This document shows, piece after piece, positions 8,019 through 17,341 of a stretch of 64,000 nucleotides of DNA. The position numbers and the translations under genes are program-made. Under the pieces are notes generated by a model. The model saw nothing but the letters and a program-made list of their open reading frames with translations, was not told the origin of the DNA and did no database searches. The DNA comes from Paucibacter sp. Y2R2-4 (GTDB lineage Bacteria; Pseudomonadota; Gammaproteobacteria; Burkholderiales; Burkholderiaceae_C). Within the stretch, counting starts at the first letter, position 1; every line of letters starts with the position of its first letter. The stretch spans positions 248,001-312,000 of the forward strand of contig NZ_JAJIRO010000006.1 in assembly GCF_025717535.1 (NCBI RefSeq), written 5' to 3'.

Positions 8019-8759
8019 TCAGCGCTTGGCGACGATGTCGAACTCGATCAGCAATTCATCCTGCACCGCCAGCAAGCCACCCGCCACCGAGAAGGGCTGC
8101 AAGCCAAAGTCGCTTTGTCGCAGCACCAGGGCGCCGCGTGCTTGCAAGCGCTCCGCCTGCACTTCCGCGTGCAGGGCCAGCCATTGCTGACGCCTTTGCC
8201 CGTGCAACTCGATCTCCAGCAACACGGCCAGCTTGGGCGCCGCCCCGCGGATGCTCAGCGAGCGCAGGCGCACCCGTGGATAGGCCTCGGCTTGCAGGCC
8301 GGCCGCGCCCAGCATATTGCTGCGCGTGGCGGCAATCGCCTCGGCCGACAAAGTCGAAGCCCAGCCCGGCCCGAGGGCAGCGCGGGAGGTCGGCTCGTCC
8401 AAGACCAATTCATCGAGGCGGAAGGCCAACTCAAAGGCGGCCCCGTCAAGGGCTTGCTCCGGCGTTGATGGGGCAAAGACCAAGCCTTGCAGAGCCGGCA
8501 CGCTCAGCACATGGTTGTGGCCCAGCCGCGCGGCCCGCCCGCCGCGAAAGACATGGATGCGAACCGCTGAGGCGGCCGCGTCAATCGTCAGCAGGCGCTC
8601 TTGTTGATCTTGGGCCTGTTGCCGCATGGCGCCAAAGTCCGCTGGCCAGGGGCTGGCCGGCTCTGCCTCTCTCGACTTTTGGGGGGCGCTTGCGCAGGCA
8701 GCCAAGATCGGCAAGGAGACCAGCAAGAGCAAGAGCCGCCGTGTGCGCAAAGAGGTCAT
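8019..8759 (-). CDS. YceI-like lipoprotein
   Basis: 246 residues from ATG at 8759, chosen because AAGGA lies six bases upstream; an in-frame ATG at 8765 is nearly equivalent. A signal peptide with lipobox (LLLLLVSLPILAACAS) predicts a lipidated protein. The rest resembles the YceI/lipocalin-like fold: ITIDAAASAVRIHVFRGG, then RLGHNHVLSV, beta-strand-rich segments, and a final FGLQPFSVAGGLLAVQDELLIEFDI that matches how YceI proteins end. YceI proteins bind isoprenoid or amphiphilic ligands in the periplasm. It ends just before the enhancer array of the exporter operon, but nothing shows a functional link to it. Confidence 0.72.
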   Translation of the reverse strand: MTSLRTRRLLLLLVSLPILAACASAPQKSREAEPASPWPADFGAMRQQAQDQQERLLTIDAAASAVRIHVFRGGRAARLGHNHVLSVPALQGLVFAPSTPEQALDGAAFELAFRLDELVLDEPTSRAALGPGWASTLSAEAIAATRSNMLGAAGLQAEAYPRVRLRSLSIRGAAPKLAVLLEIELHGQRRQQWLALHAEVQAERLQARGALVLRQSDFGLQPFSVAGGLLAVQDELLIEFDIVAKR

Positions 8760-8805
8760 CCGCATCCTTGTTGTCGGGAAATGAGCCACAGAATATGTCT
8801 CAATT

Positions 8806-8834
8806 TTGACAGCCAGGGCCTGCCGTGCTGAACT
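8806..8834 (+). promoter_or_regulatory. Possible sigma-70 promoter for the DUF962 gene
   Basis: TTGACA at 8806-8811 is an exact -35 hexamer in the divergent gap between the YceI-like and DUF962 genes. The matching -10 at 17 bases spacing is poor (TGAACT, 8829-8834), so only the -35 is convincing. Confidence 0.3.
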
Positions 8835-8880
8835 AGCATGAAGCAGGCAAAACAATCGCCTCTATCCAACGGAGACTCGC

Positions 8881-9426
8881 ATGGCCGCCAGCCCTTTTCG
8901 TTCCGCCATTGATTTGATGGCTCAATACGCCAGCTATCACCGCGACCGGCGCAATATCGCTACCCACTTTGTCGGCATCCCCTTGATCGTCTTTGCCATC
9001 GGCATATTGCTGGCGCGTGCCGAGCTCAGCCTCGGTGGGGTGTCGCTGACGGCGGCTTGGCTGCTCTGGGGCTTGAGCACTGTTTGGTATCTCACCCGTG
9101 GGAATTTGGTCTTAGGACTGGCTGTCAGCCTGGTCAATGGCGTCTTGATGGCGCTGGCCGAACCGCTGGCCGCCGGCAGCCAGAGCAGCTGGTTGAGTTG
9201 GGGCATTGGCAGCTTTGTTCTGGGCTGGGTGATCCAGTTCATCGGTCATTACTACGAGGGCAAGAAGCCGGCCTTTGTGGATGATCTGGTGGGGCTTTTG
9301 GTCGGGCCGATGTTTGTCGTCGGCGAGGCCTTGTTCTCGCTGGGCTGGGGGCGTGACTTGCTGGGCGAGATCGAACGTCGCGCCGGCCCCACCCACCTGC
9401 GCGATCTGGCACATCCGGCCGCTTGA
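8881..9426 (+). CDS. DUF962 / Mpo1-like membrane protein
   Basis: 181 residues with four or five hydrophobic segments. Conserved features are an early histidine-rich motif (YHRDRRNIATHFVGIPLIV), a central QFIGHYYEGKKPAF motif and a final LLVGPMFVVGEAL helix, which together mark the DUF962/YGL010w family. Yeast Mpo1 of this family is an iron-dependent dioxygenase that shortens 2-hydroxy fatty acids by one carbon, using histidines in these motifs; the bacterial role is untested. It lies upstream of, and in the same direction as, the PanE-like gene (49-base gap). Confidence 0.85.
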   Translation: MAASPFRSAIDLMAQYASYHRDRRNIATHFVGIPLIVFAIGILLARAELSLGGVSLTAAWLLWGLSTVWYLTRGNLVLGLAVSLVNGVLMALAEPLAAGSQSSWLSWGIGSFVLGWVIQFIGHYYEGKKPAFVDDLVGLLVGPMFVVGEALFSLGWGRDLLGEIERRAGPTHLRDLAHPAA

Positions 9427-9475
9427 AGGCCGGCGCTGAAGCCGGCGGCCGGGCTCGGGTCTTGCTGAGGTCTCC

Positions 9476-10504
9476 ATGGCGGCATTGACCGTCCTGGTGA
9501 TGGGCGCCGGCTCGGTCGGCTGCTATCTCGGTGGTGCCCTGGCCGCCGCAGGCCTGCAAGTCCATTTCGTAGGGCGGCCGAGGGTGCTGGACGCCTTGCG
9601 CGCCGAGGGCCTGCGTTCGAGCGACCTGGAGGGGCGTCAGCAGCATCTGCCCGTAACGGGCTTGTATCTGCATGAGGCCCTGCCGGCCGAGCTGCGGCCC
9701 GACATCACCTTGCTGTGCGTGAAGAGCGGCGCCACCGCCGAGGCGGCCGCGCTGCTGGGGGCGGCCTTGCCTGCTGCAAGCTTGGTGCTGTCCATGCAGA
9801 ACGGCATCGCTAACGCAGAACATGGGCGGCAAGCGGCGCCGCAGCTGGACTGGCGTGCCGGCATGGTGCCCTTCAATGTGGCCGAGTTGGGGCCGGGGCG
9901 CTTTCACCGGGGCACTCAAGGGGCGCTGGTCGTACAAGGGCAGAGCCGCGAGCCGCTTTTGTTGGCGCTGCAGCAGGCTTGGGCGAGCCAGGGTTTGGCC
10001 CTGGACTTGCTCGCTGACCCACTAGATATGCGGGCTTTGCAGTGGGGCAAGCTCCTGCTCAATTTGAACAATCCGGTCAATGCCTTGTCCGGGCAGGCCT
10101 TGCGGGCGGAGCTTTTGCAGCGCGGCTACCGGCGCTGCCTGGCGGCTTTGCAGCAGGAGGCCTTGGACTTGCTGCAGGTCGCGGGCATCCGGCCGGCGAA
10201 GCTGACGCCATTGCCGCCGCGCCTCGTGCCCCGCTTGTTGCGCTTGCCGACGCCGCTTTTTCGTCTGCTGGCGGCACGCATGTTGAAGATCGATGCTCAG
10301 GCCCGTTCCAGCATGGCGGATGACCTGGCTTTGGGTCGTGTGACCGAGATCGAGGCCCTGTGCGGCGAGGTGCTTCGCCTGGCCGCGCATGTGGGCCGTT
10401 CGGCACCGCTGAATGCCCGCATGCTGGCCTTGATAAAGGCCTGGCCGCAGCGCCAAAACCCCTATGGCCCTGCGGAATTGTGGGTCGCTCTAACACAGGC
10501 TTGA
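9476..10504 (+). CDS. 2-dehydropantoate 2-reductase family protein (PanE/ApbA-like)
   Basis: 342 residues. An N-terminal Rossmann fold has VMGAGSVGCYLGGALA (GxGxxG) and the NADP-type loop HFVGRPRV. The C-terminal ketopantoate-reductase domain carries the expected lysine and asparagine residues in WGKLLLNLNNPVNALSG (about 185-200). The family reduces 2-dehydropantoate to pantoate for coenzyme A synthesis. It is somewhat longer than typical PanE (about 300 residues), and genomes of this group often have several paralogues, so the exact substrate is not certain. The start directly precedes the nucleotide-binding motif (MAALTVLVMGAGSVG). Confidence 0.85.
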   Translation: MAALTVLVMGAGSVGCYLGGALAAAGLQVHFVGRPRVLDALRAEGLRSSDLEGRQQHLPVTGLYLHEALPAELRPDITLLCVKSGATAEAAALLGAALPAASLVLSMQNGIANAEHGRQAAPQLDWRAGMVPFNVAELGPGRFHRGTQGALVVQGQSREPLLLALQQAWASQGLALDLLADPLDMRALQWGKLLLNLNNPVNALSGQALRAELLQRGYRRCLAALQQEALDLLQVAGIRPAKLTPLPPRLVPRLLRLPTPLFRLLAARMLKIDAQARSSMADDLALGRVTEIEALCGEVLRLAAHVGRSAPLNARMLALIKAWPQRQNPYGPAELWVALTQA

Positions 10505-10742
10505 GTCTGGTTTTTGTCAGGGCTGAAAGATCTTTTTTTGCAGCCAAGTTTGACCGGGTTTTGTTCCCAGCCGGCTCGCCCTCTTGAGGCCTATCTCGTG
10601 AGTGGCTGCTCACAATCGGAGCGTCTGAAAAGGCTTTGTGAGGGGTGACCCTGAGCCCCGCCTGACCCAGGTTAAGCTGCGCTCGCTAAGATGCCAGCAC
10701 CATCGCGCACCGACCCAGATTCAGCCTTTTGCGGAGACCTGC

Positions 10743-13718
10743 ATGACCTCGCCCAGCCCTGCCAAGAACGCATCCGAACCTGCCTTGCAAGGGGATATTT
10801 TCAGCAGCCCCAGCCCGCGTGTGGCGCTCGCGCCGGCCTCGGCTTTGCCGGCTCAAGAAATCAGCGCCGAAGTGCTGCTGGAGAAGTACGCCAAGGGCGA
10901 AGAACAAACGCTGGATGAGTTGCGTCAACGCATTGCCCGCGCCTTGGCTCAGGCCGAAGCGCCGGAGGCTCGCGCCGAATGGGAAGCGCGCTTTCTGGAC
11001 GCCCAGCGGCGCGGTTTTGTGCCGGCCGGCCGCATCAATTCGGCCGCAGGCACCGAGTTGACGGCCACGCTGATCAACTGCTTTGTGCAGCCGGTGGGCG
11101 ACTCCATCGCTTCGGATGAAGATGGCCACCCCGGCATCTACACCGCCTTGACCGAGGCGGCCGAGACCATGCGGCGCGGCGGCGGTGTGGGCTATGACTT
11201 CTCGCGCATTCGCCCGCGTGGCGCTTGGGTCGGCTCGACGCAGAGCAGCGCCTCGGGCCCGGTCAGCTATATGCGCGTGTTTGACCGCAGCTGCGAAACG
11301 GTGGAGAGCGCCGGCAGCCGGCGTGGCGCGCAAATGGGCGTGCTGCGCTGCGATCACCCGGATGTGGAGGAGTTCATCCACGCCAAGGACAAGGGCGACT
11401 TAAAGAACTTCAATATCTCGGTGGGCGTGACCGATGCCTTTATGCATGCGGTGGAAGCTGACGCTGAGATTGAGCTGACTCACAAGGCCGAGCCCGGCCA
11501 GAAGCAGCGCGCCGCCGGCGCCTACCAGCGCGGCGATGGTTTGTGGGTGTACCGCAAGCTGCGCGCTCGCGAGCTCTGGGATCAGGTCATGCGTTCCACC
11601 TATGACCATGCCGAGCCGGGTGTGCTCTTCCTGGACCGCATCAACGCCGACAACAATCTTTATTACTGCGAGGCGATTGCCGCCACCAACCCCTGCGCCG
11701 AGCAGCCGCTGCCGCCCTATGGCTGCTGCTGCCTGGGCTCGGTCAATCTGACCACCTTTGTGCGCGACCCCTTCGGCCCGAACGCCAGCTTCGATGAAGA
11801 GGGCTATTCCGAGGTCTGCCGCGTCGCTACCCGCATGCTGGACAACGTGCTCGATGTGACCCCTTGGCCGCTGCCTGCGCAGCAGCAAGAGGCGCGCAAC
11901 AAGCGCCGTGTGGGCTTGGGCTTTACCGGCCTGGGCGACACCTTGGTGATGCTGAACCAGCGCTATGACACCGAAGCCGCGCGCGATGTGGCGCGCCGTT
12001 TGAGCGAAGTGATGCGCAACGCGGCCTATGAGGCTTCGGCCGATCTGGCTGTTGAGCGCGGCGCTTTCCCGCTCTTCAATGCCGACCTTTATTTGTCCGG
12101 TGGCAACTTTGCCTCGCGCCTGCCGCAGGGTTTGAAGGACAAGATTCGCGTGCAGGGCTTGCGCAACTCGCATCTGCTGTCGATTGCGCCCACCGGCACC
12201 ATCAGCCTGGCTTTTGCCGACAACGCCTCCAACGGTATTGAGCCCGCCTTCAGCTGGAGCTACACCCGCAAGAAGCGCATGGCCGATGGCAGCTACAAGG
12301 AGTACGCGGTCGAGGACCATGCTTGGCGCTTGTATCGCCATATGTTCGGCACGGATACGGCATTGACGCCTGCATTCGTCACCGCGCTGGAGTTGAGCGC
12401 GGCCGACCATGCGGCCATGGTGGCGGCGGTGGCTCCTTTTGTGGACACCTCGATCTCCAAGACCGTCAATGTGCCGGCCGACTATTTGTACGAGGACTTC
12501 CAAGACCTCTACACCCAGGCTTGGAAGAGCGGACTGAAGGGCCTGGCCACCTATCGGCCCAACAGCATTCTGGGTTCGGTGCTGAGCGTGGAGCCGGCTG
12601 CGGTGCAAAAGCCTGAGCCGCTCAAGCCGGTGCCGGCGGACGGCAGCAACCAGCGCATGTTGGTGTCGCGCCTGCCGAACGCGGTGCTGGCCTCGCTGCG
12701 CTGGCCCAGCCGCCCCGAGTTGCCCGGCGGCAACCCGGCCTGGAGCTACATGATTCGTCACCCGCACGGCGACTTTGCGCTCTTCGTCGGCGAGTTGCCG
12801 GCGGTGGGGCCGGATGCAGGCTTGTTCGGCAAGAACCTGCCCTTTGAAGTCTGGGTCAATGGCGCCGAGCAGCCGCGCGGCCTGGCCGCCGTGGCCAAGA
12901 CCTTGTCCATGGATTTGCGCAGCAATGATGCGGCCTGGCTGCGCTTGAAGCTCGATGCCTTGGCCACTGTGGCCGAAGAGCGGGCCTTTGAGATGCCCAT
13001 GCCTCCGGGCGGTGAACAGCGCCTCTTCCCCGGCGTGGTGGCCGCCACGGCGGCCGTCATTCGCTGGCGCTGTGAGCAACTCGGTGCGCTGTCCGAGGGC
13101 GGCGCCACGCCGGTGATTGACGCCATGTTCAGCCGCGAAGAGCCGCGCACCAGCACCATGGGTACCTTGGCCTGGGCGGTGGACGTGGACAACCCGGCCA
13201 CCAACGAGCAATTCACACTGACCCTGAAAGAGGTCAGCTTGCCTACGCCGGACGGCGGCTTTGTGACTCGTCCTTGCGCCATGGGTTTTTCGGGCAACTA
13301 CCCCAAGGCCCTGGACGGCATGGCGCGTTTGCTGAGCCTGGACATGCGGGTGATGGACCCGGCTTGGATCGGCATGAAGCTGCGCAAGCTGCTCAATGTG
13401 GGCGAGCCGCTCGGCCACTTCATGGCACCGGTGCCGACGCTCAGCGGCGAGCGTCGCCAGCAGATTTGGCCGTCGACTGTGGCCTATGTGGCGCGCTTGA
13501 TCATCCATCGCTATGCCATGCTGGGCATCTTGGACGAGCAGGGCCTGCCGCTGGTGGAGATGGGCTTGTTGCAAGCGCCGGTGACCCGCGCCCAGACCGG
13601 GGCTGCCGTGCCTGCCATGGCCGGCAAGCCCTGCCCGGAATGCGGCAACAGCACCATGATTCACAAAGACGGCTGCGACTTCTGCACCGCTTGTGGTTAT
13701 GTGGGGCAGTGCGGCTAA
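10743..13718 (+). CDS. nrdJ: Adenosylcobalamin-dependent (class II) ribonucleoside-diphosphate reductase
   Basis: 991 residues from ATG at 10743, chosen because GGAGA lies just upstream; the frame is open further 5' but those residues look non-coding. Family motifs include [48 protein letters not shown], active-site [20 protein letters not shown] and [10 protein letters not shown]. After the barrel comes a TSCPD-type domain (about 640-930) and a C-terminal zinc-ribbon ([22 protein letters not shown]) with the redox cysteines. It makes deoxyribonucleotides with B12 as radical source and needs no oxygen. No cobalamin riboswitch is recognisable in the 238 bases upstream. A strong terminator follows. 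Confidence 0.95.
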   Translation: MTSPSPAKNASEPALQGDIFSSPSPRVALAPASALPAQEISAEVLLEKYAKGEEQTLDELRQRIARALAQAEAPEARAEWEARFLDAQRRGFVPAGRINSAAGTELTATLINCFVQPVGDSIASDEDGHPGIYTALTEAAETMRRGGGVGYDFSRIRPRGAWVGSTQSSASGPVSYMRVFDRSCETVESAGSRRGAQMGVLRCDHPDVEEFIHAKDKGDLKNFNISVGVTDAFMHAVEADAEIELTHKAEPGQKQRAAGAYQRGDGLWVYRKLRARELWDQVMRSTYDHAEPGVLFLDRINADNNLYYCEAIAATNPCAEQPLPPYGCCCLGSVNLTTFVRDPFGPNASFDEEGYSEVCRVATRMLDNVLDVTPWPLPAQQQEARNKRRVGLGFTGLGDTLVMLNQRYDTEAARDVARRLSEVMRNAAYEASADLAVERGAFPLFNADLYLSGGNFASRLPQGLKDKIRVQGLRNSHLLSIAPTGTISLAFADNASNGIEPAFSWSYTRKKRMADGSYKEYAVEDHAWRLYRHMFGTDTALTPAFVTALELSAADHAAMVAAVAPFVDTSISKTVNVPADYLYEDFQDLYTQAWKSGLKGLATYRPNSILGSVLSVEPAAVQKPEPLKPVPADGSNQRMLVSRLPNAVLASLRWPSRPELPGGNPAWSYMIRHPHGDFALFVGELPAVGPDAGLFGKNLPFEVWVNGAEQPRGLAAVAKTLSMDLRSNDAAWLRLKLDALATVAEERAFEMPMPPGGEQRLFPGVVAATAAVIRWRCEQLGALSEGGATPVIDAMFSREEPRTSTMGTLAWAVDVDNPATNEQFTLTLKEVSLPTPDGGFVTRPCAMGFSGNYPKALDGMARLLSLDMRVMDPAWIGMKLRKLLNVGEPLGHFMAPVPTLSGERRQQIWPSTVAYVARLIIHRYAMLGILDEQGLPLVEMGLLQAPVTRAQTGAAVPAMAGKPCPECGNSTMIHKDGCDFCTACGYVGQCG

Positions 13719-13737
13719 GGCCTGGGTGCGTTGAACC

Positions 13738-13772
13738 AACGGCCTTGCATCGCGCAAGGCCGTTTGTTTTTT
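13738..13772 (+). terminator. Rho-independent terminator of nrdJ
   Basis: An 11-bp perfect stem, AACGGCCTTGC / GCAAGGCCGTT, with loop ATCGC, followed by TGTTTTTT. It runs into the convergent yfiB stop codon (13772-13774). Confidence 0.92.
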
Positions 13773-14362
13773 CAGTCCGCCATGGCGATCAAAACGACGC
13801 GCCGGTTTTGGGCGCGGCCGGCCTCGCTGGCGTTGTCGGCGATCGGTTTTTCGCGCCCAAAGCCCAGGATCTTCAGCGCTGAGGCGGGCCAGCCCGCGCT
13901 CTGCAGCGCTTGAGCGACGGCATTGGCGCGGCGCTGCGAGAGTTGCTTGTTGTAAGCGGCCTCGCCGAGCGCATCGCTGTGGCCTTCGATGCGCAGACTG
14001 GGCACTTCCAGCTCTCGCAGCTGCTGGCCCAGCTCGCTCAGTTGCTTCAGTTGCGCTTGCTGCAAACGGTCAGAGTCAAAGCTGAAGAGCAGGCTGGTGG
14101 CCAAATTCAGCGTCCACTCCTCGCCGTTTTGAACAAAGCCCAGGCTTTTGAGCGCCTGGGCTTGATGCTCACTCCATGTGCTTTTCTTTGGGCTTGCCGC
14201 GGCAGTTGCCGGCGCAGCCGGGGTTTGGCATGCGCTCAACAACGGCAACAAAGGGGCCAGCAGGCACGCCGCCGTGAGCGAGGTGCTGAGCTTTCGCCGC
14301 TGGTGCTGACAAAGCTTGGGGTGATCAGCTGGGGAGACGCTTGGGCGCAGGGTCGGTTTCAA
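13772..14362 (-). CDS. yfiB: YfiB-like OmpA-domain outer-membrane lipoprotein
   Basis: About 196 residues. I place the start at TTG 14362 because AGGAG lies five bases upstream. The nearest ATG (14434) would overlap yfiN much more, and a GTG at 14368 abuts the AGGAG. The gene then overlaps the yfiN end by 38 bases. A signal peptide ends at lipobox LLPLLSAC. The OmpA-like domain (about 75-190) has the peptidoglycan-binding signature LRIEGHSDALGEAAYNKQLS and the ending RAQNRRVVLI. In the YfiBNR system the lipoprotein YfiB pulls YfiR off YfiN at the outer membrane and so activates cyclic-di-GMP synthesis. The gene order R-N-B supports the assignment. Confidence 0.82.
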   Translation of the reverse strand: MKPTLRPSVSPADHPKLCQHQRRKLSTSLTAACLLAPLLPLLSACQTPAAPATAAASPKKSTWSEHQAQALKSLGFVQNGEEWTLNLATSLLFSFDSDRLQQAQLKQLSELGQQLRELEVPSLRIEGHSDALGEAAYNKQLSQRRANAVAQALQSAGWPASALKILGFGREKPIADNASEAGRAQNRRVVLIAMAD

Positions 14363-15704
14363 GTTCACTCCTGGTAGTCGAGGGGGCCGCGTTGGTGCCC
14401 GTTGCGGGCGAGCGGCTGGCCCGCTTGTGCTCATACATATCCAGGTCGGCCGCCTTCATCAGTTCGGTACTCGTGCGGCCATGCTCGGGGTAGACGGCCA
14501 GGCCGACGCTGATGCCGGGGATCACCGTCAAGCCGTTGGGCAGATGCACCACTTCGGCCACGGCAGTGCGCAAGTGCTCTGCAATTTGTTGGGCGGTGCT
14601 GCCGGGGTAGCGGCCCTTGACCAGCACCACAAACTCATCGCCGCCGAGGCGTCCGACCAGATCCTCGGCTCTGACGCTGCGTCGCAGGCGCTGGGCCAGG
14701 GCAATCAAGACGCAGTCGCCGGCTTCATGGCCATGGGCGTCGTTGATTTCTTTGAAATGGTCGGCGTCGACAAAGTAGAGCAAGAAGCCGCCGTCCTCGC
14801 GCTGGGCTTGTTCCAGTTGGCGAGCCAGCATGGCTTCGAAATGGGCGCGACTGGCCACGCCGGTCAGGCTGTCGCGACTGGCTTGGTCGTTCAGCCTGGC
14901 GTGGGCATGGCGCAGCGCATCATGTTCGCTGAGCAAGCGCAGCTGGTGGGCGCTGAGGTCTTGCAGCAGCGCATCAAAGTCGCTGCTCAGCTGGTCCAGC
15001 TCCACGACACCGGCGCGGGGCGCAGGCAAAGGTGCCCGACCGGCAGGTCGAACTTGGCGCATCAGCTGGGTGTGCTCGGCCAAGGCTTGCAAAGGCATGG
15101 CCAAGCGATCGGCAAAGCGCCGCGAAATTTGCATGACCGCCAAACCGGACAAGACCATGGCCAGCAGCACACCACCGGCAATCCAGGCCAGCAATTGCAG
15201 CATGGCACTGGCATCGGCCTGCAGTTGCACCATGGCCAAGACGCGACCTTGAGCTTGCACCGGGACCTCGGCCCTGACCGGCCAAAGCGCTTCGGCCGCA
15301 GCGCCCCAGCCTTGCTCGGAACCGGGCTTGCGGTAGGCGGCAAAGTCCTGCGCCGGACCGGAGTCTCGCAAGCTGGCCGCGCCCAGATGAACGCGTGCGG
15401 CGGATACCGGCTCATGGCGCAGCAGGTCTTGCAGCAAACTCTCCACCGCCTCGCGGTCTTGGAACATGACGGCGGCTTCGACCGAATAGGCCAGCGAGCG
15501 TGCCTGCAACTCCAGATTGCGGACCGTGGACAGGTGCAACATCAAACTCGCAGCGGCCGCCAGCACCAAGCCCACGCTCAGCACCGAGAACAGACCGATG
15601 CGCCAAGTGGCCGCCCGCATCAGCGCAAGCAAAGTGGTGGGGGCTGGCGAGACAAAGGCTCCGGACTTGCCGGGGCGCTTGGGGTGGGGGCGAAGGCTGA
15701 CCAT
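14325..15704 (-). CDS. yfiN: YfiN-like membrane diguanylate cyclase (CHASE8-HAMP-GGDEF)
   Basis: 459 residues from ATG at 15704, with AGAGG upstream and 10 bases after the yfiR stop. Two membrane helices (about 35-55 and 160-185) bracket a periplasmic sensor (about 55-160), then a HAMP segment (FADRLAMPLQALAEHTQLMR), a coiled coil and a GGDEF domain (about 290-450). The active site RLGGDEFVVLV is intact, and an RxxD inhibitory site (RAED) sits five residues before it. It makes cyclic-di-GMP when periplasmic repression by YfiR is lifted. No EAL domain is present. Flanking yfiR and yfiB make the assignment strong. Confidence 0.9.
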   Translation of the reverse strand: MVSLRPHPKRPGKSGAFVSPAPTTLLALMRAATWRIGLFSVLSVGLVLAAAASLMLHLSTVRNLELQARSLAYSVEAAVMFQDREAVESLLQDLLRHEPVSAARVHLGAASLRDSGPAQDFAAYRKPGSEQGWGAAAEALWPVRAEVPVQAQGRVLAMVQLQADASAMLQLLAWIAGGVLLAMVLSGLAVMQISRRFADRLAMPLQALAEHTQLMRQVRPAGRAPLPAPRAGVVELDQLSSDFDALLQDLSAHQLRLLSEHDALRHAHARLNDQASRDSLTGVASRAHFEAMLARQLEQAQREDGGFLLYFVDADHFKEINDAHGHEAGDCVLIALAQRLRRSVRAEDLVGRLGGDEFVVLVKGRYPGSTAQQIAEHLRTAVAEVVHLPNGLTVIPGISVGLAVYPEHGRTSTELMKAADLDMYEHKRASRSPATGTNAAPSTTRSELETDPAPKRLPS

Positions 15705-15714
15705 ATTCGCCTCT

Positions 15715-16359
15715 TTAGACCTTGCGCTGCGTGGGCTTGGCCAGGCGCAAGACCTGGGGATGCACGCGCAGACCACTGCGCGCGACGGCATCCAAATTGA
15801 CTTCAAAGCGGGTTCGCCCTTCAACAGCATCGAGGCAGAACATGCCGCCATCGCTGCAAAACTCGGGGCCCCGGCCCAGCGTCAACACGGCTTGATGGGC
15901 CAAGCTGCGCAGCACAGTACGCAAGCTCTCGGCATTCCATCCGTCCAGAAACACCGCGTGGCAATAGGCGGGCAAGGGCTGATTGGCCTCGATCAGGCTG
16001 ATCTCCAGCGTACGGCCGTCATGCAGGGCTTGGACTTGGCGCGCGATGTCTTGCGCGTCGGGGGCACTGCGGCTGATGCACAAACCCAGTGGCTGAGGAC
16101 GTTGTGGCCAGGCGGTGTAGCTGATGATGCCTTGCAGGATGGCGCCGGTGGGCAGCGCCGATTGGGCAACGACAGGCAAGGCCTGCGCCAGCGCCGACTT
16201 GGGCACCAAGCCCCAGGCCGTGCTCAACAGCAAGCACACAGCGAGTGCATGGCGCAGTCCTTGCCGCTTTGCCGGACTTTGCGCGCCTTGCAGCGCCCGT
16301 CCCTGCAGCGGGTGCAGCGCGGTGACGGCTTGGGGCCAGGCGACAAAGGCAATGGGCAT
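15715..16359 (-). CDS. yfiR: YfiR-like periplasmic repressor (DUF4154)
   Basis: 214 residues. A long n-region precedes a hydrophobic signal (LRHALAVCLLLSTAWGLVPKSALAQA), so the true start may be further in, though no better ATG exists. The mature part fits DUF4154/YfiR: AILQGIISYTAWPQ near the start, central LEISLIEANQPLPAYCHAVFL, and a cysteine-containing end GPEFCSDGGMFCLDA, matching the disulphide cysteines of the family. YfiR binds the periplasmic domain of YfiN and holds it inactive. It is the first gene of the R-N-B operon. A TATACT -10-like hexamer lies about 80 bases upstream on the minus strand (16439-16444), without a good -35. Confidence 0.8.
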   Translation of the reverse strand: MPIAFVAWPQAVTALHPLQGRALQGAQSPAKRQGLRHALAVCLLLSTAWGLVPKSALAQALPVVAQSALPTGAILQGIISYTAWPQRPQPLGLCISRSAPDAQDIARQVQALHDGRTLEISLIEANQPLPAYCHAVFLDGWNAESLRTVLRSLAHQAVLTLGRGPEFCSDGGMFCLDAVEGRTRFEVNLDAVARSGLRVHPQVLRLAKPTQRKV

Positions 16360-16568
16360 TCAGATTCCAAATACAGTGCCCCGATCGCTTCAGCCATGGA
16401 ACTCGAAGTTGACGCATGGAAGTCAGCGTGGGCGTTTCAGTATAGGCATGGCCTTGACGCCGACCTTGCCGACCGGCGCCGCTTACCCCCCATGAATGCG
16501 GGGCAGGTTGCGAGGAGGCGACAGCGCGTGAGTTCGGGGGTCTGCTGCTCGCGCGCTATCCTTGCCGC

Positions 16569-17237
16569 ATGTCCAGCCCGCGCAAACCCACTTCTTCAGC
16601 ATCCGATTCTTCTGGGGGCTCCTCGTCCTTGGTGCCTGTGGGAGCTTTGAGTTCCGAAATGTCAGAGCGCATGGGGAAGGCCTTGCTGGGCTTGATCGGC
16701 AGCCGCCCAGAGTCCAAAGCCACGGCGCGCCCAAGCCTTTCTCTGGCGGCCCAGGCGGCCCAGGCGGCCGCGGCGGATGCGGCCAAGAAAGCAGCGATGG
16801 CGGCGGGCGCCTTCGCATTGCCGCCCGGACCCTTGGGCTGGTTGACCATCGTGCCGGAGATGGCTGCGGTCTGGCGCATTCAGTCGCAGTTGGTGGCGGA
16901 TATCGCGGCGCTGTACGGCCGAACCGCCGAGCTCGGCCAGGCGCAGATGTTGTATTGCTTGTTCCGCCACACGGCGGCGCAGGCGGTGCGTGACTTGGCG
17001 GTGCGGGTGGGTGAGCGCATGCTGGTGCGACCAGCCACCACGGCCTTGATGCAAAGAGTGGTGGGCGCCGTGGGCATGCAGCTGAGTCAAAAAGTCTTGA
17101 GCAAAAGCGTGTCGCGCTGGGTGCCCATGGTCGGCGCGGCCGCGGTCAGCGCCTATGCCTATTACGATACCCAGCAGGTGGCCAAAGCGGCAATCGAGAT
17201 GTTTGAGCGTGAACAGATCATCGAAAACCCTGGCTAA
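16569..17237 (+). CDS. EcsC-like protein
   Basis: 222 residues. A low-complexity serine-rich N-terminus (about 1-25) is followed by an alanine-rich helix (LAAQAAQAAAADAAKKAAMAA), a proline/glycine segment (ALPPGPLGWLTIVPEMAAVW) and further helices with two hydrophobic stretches (VVGAVGMQLSQ; VPMVGAAAVSAYAYY). The pattern GPLGWLTIVPEM..IQSQLVADIAALYG resembles the EcsC family, whose biochemical role is unknown. It stands alone between the yfi operon (divergent) and a DEDD exonuclease gene. The ATG follows a weak ribosome site. Confidence 0.55.
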   Translation: MSSPRKPTSSASDSSGGSSSLVPVGALSSEMSERMGKALLGLIGSRPESKATARPSLSLAAQAAQAAAADAAKKAAMAAGAFALPPGPLGWLTIVPEMAAVWRIQSQLVADIAALYGRTAELGQAQMLYCLFRHTAAQAVRDLAVRVGERMLVRPATTALMQRVVGAVGMQLSQKVLSKSVSRWVPMVGAAAVSAYAYYDTQQVAKAAIEMFEREQIIENPG

Positions 17238-17341
17238 CAGGTCGCGTATCTGGGCTTGTCGGCTCTTGTGCGGCGCTTACAGACGCTTACACTCGGGCTG
17301 ACCCTCAACCCGTCGCCTGCTTGTCCACCACGCATCTCCCC

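Noticed and set aside
10505-10742. Possible cobalamin riboswitch before the B12-dependent nrdJ
   Set aside because: No B12-box (GCCACTG) or consistent fold could be seen. A small GTGAG/CTCAC hairpin near 10600 is not enough.
11400-13757. A 785-codon open frame on the minus strand, opposite nrdJ
   Set aside because: It is antisense to a gene with full family motifs. High GC content gives long spurious antisense frames; the predicted product is rich in H, Q, R and G and has no recognisable fold. Similar frames opposite uvrA (37889-39631) and the 3HB-oligomer hydrolase gene (32581-34602) were dropped for the same reason.
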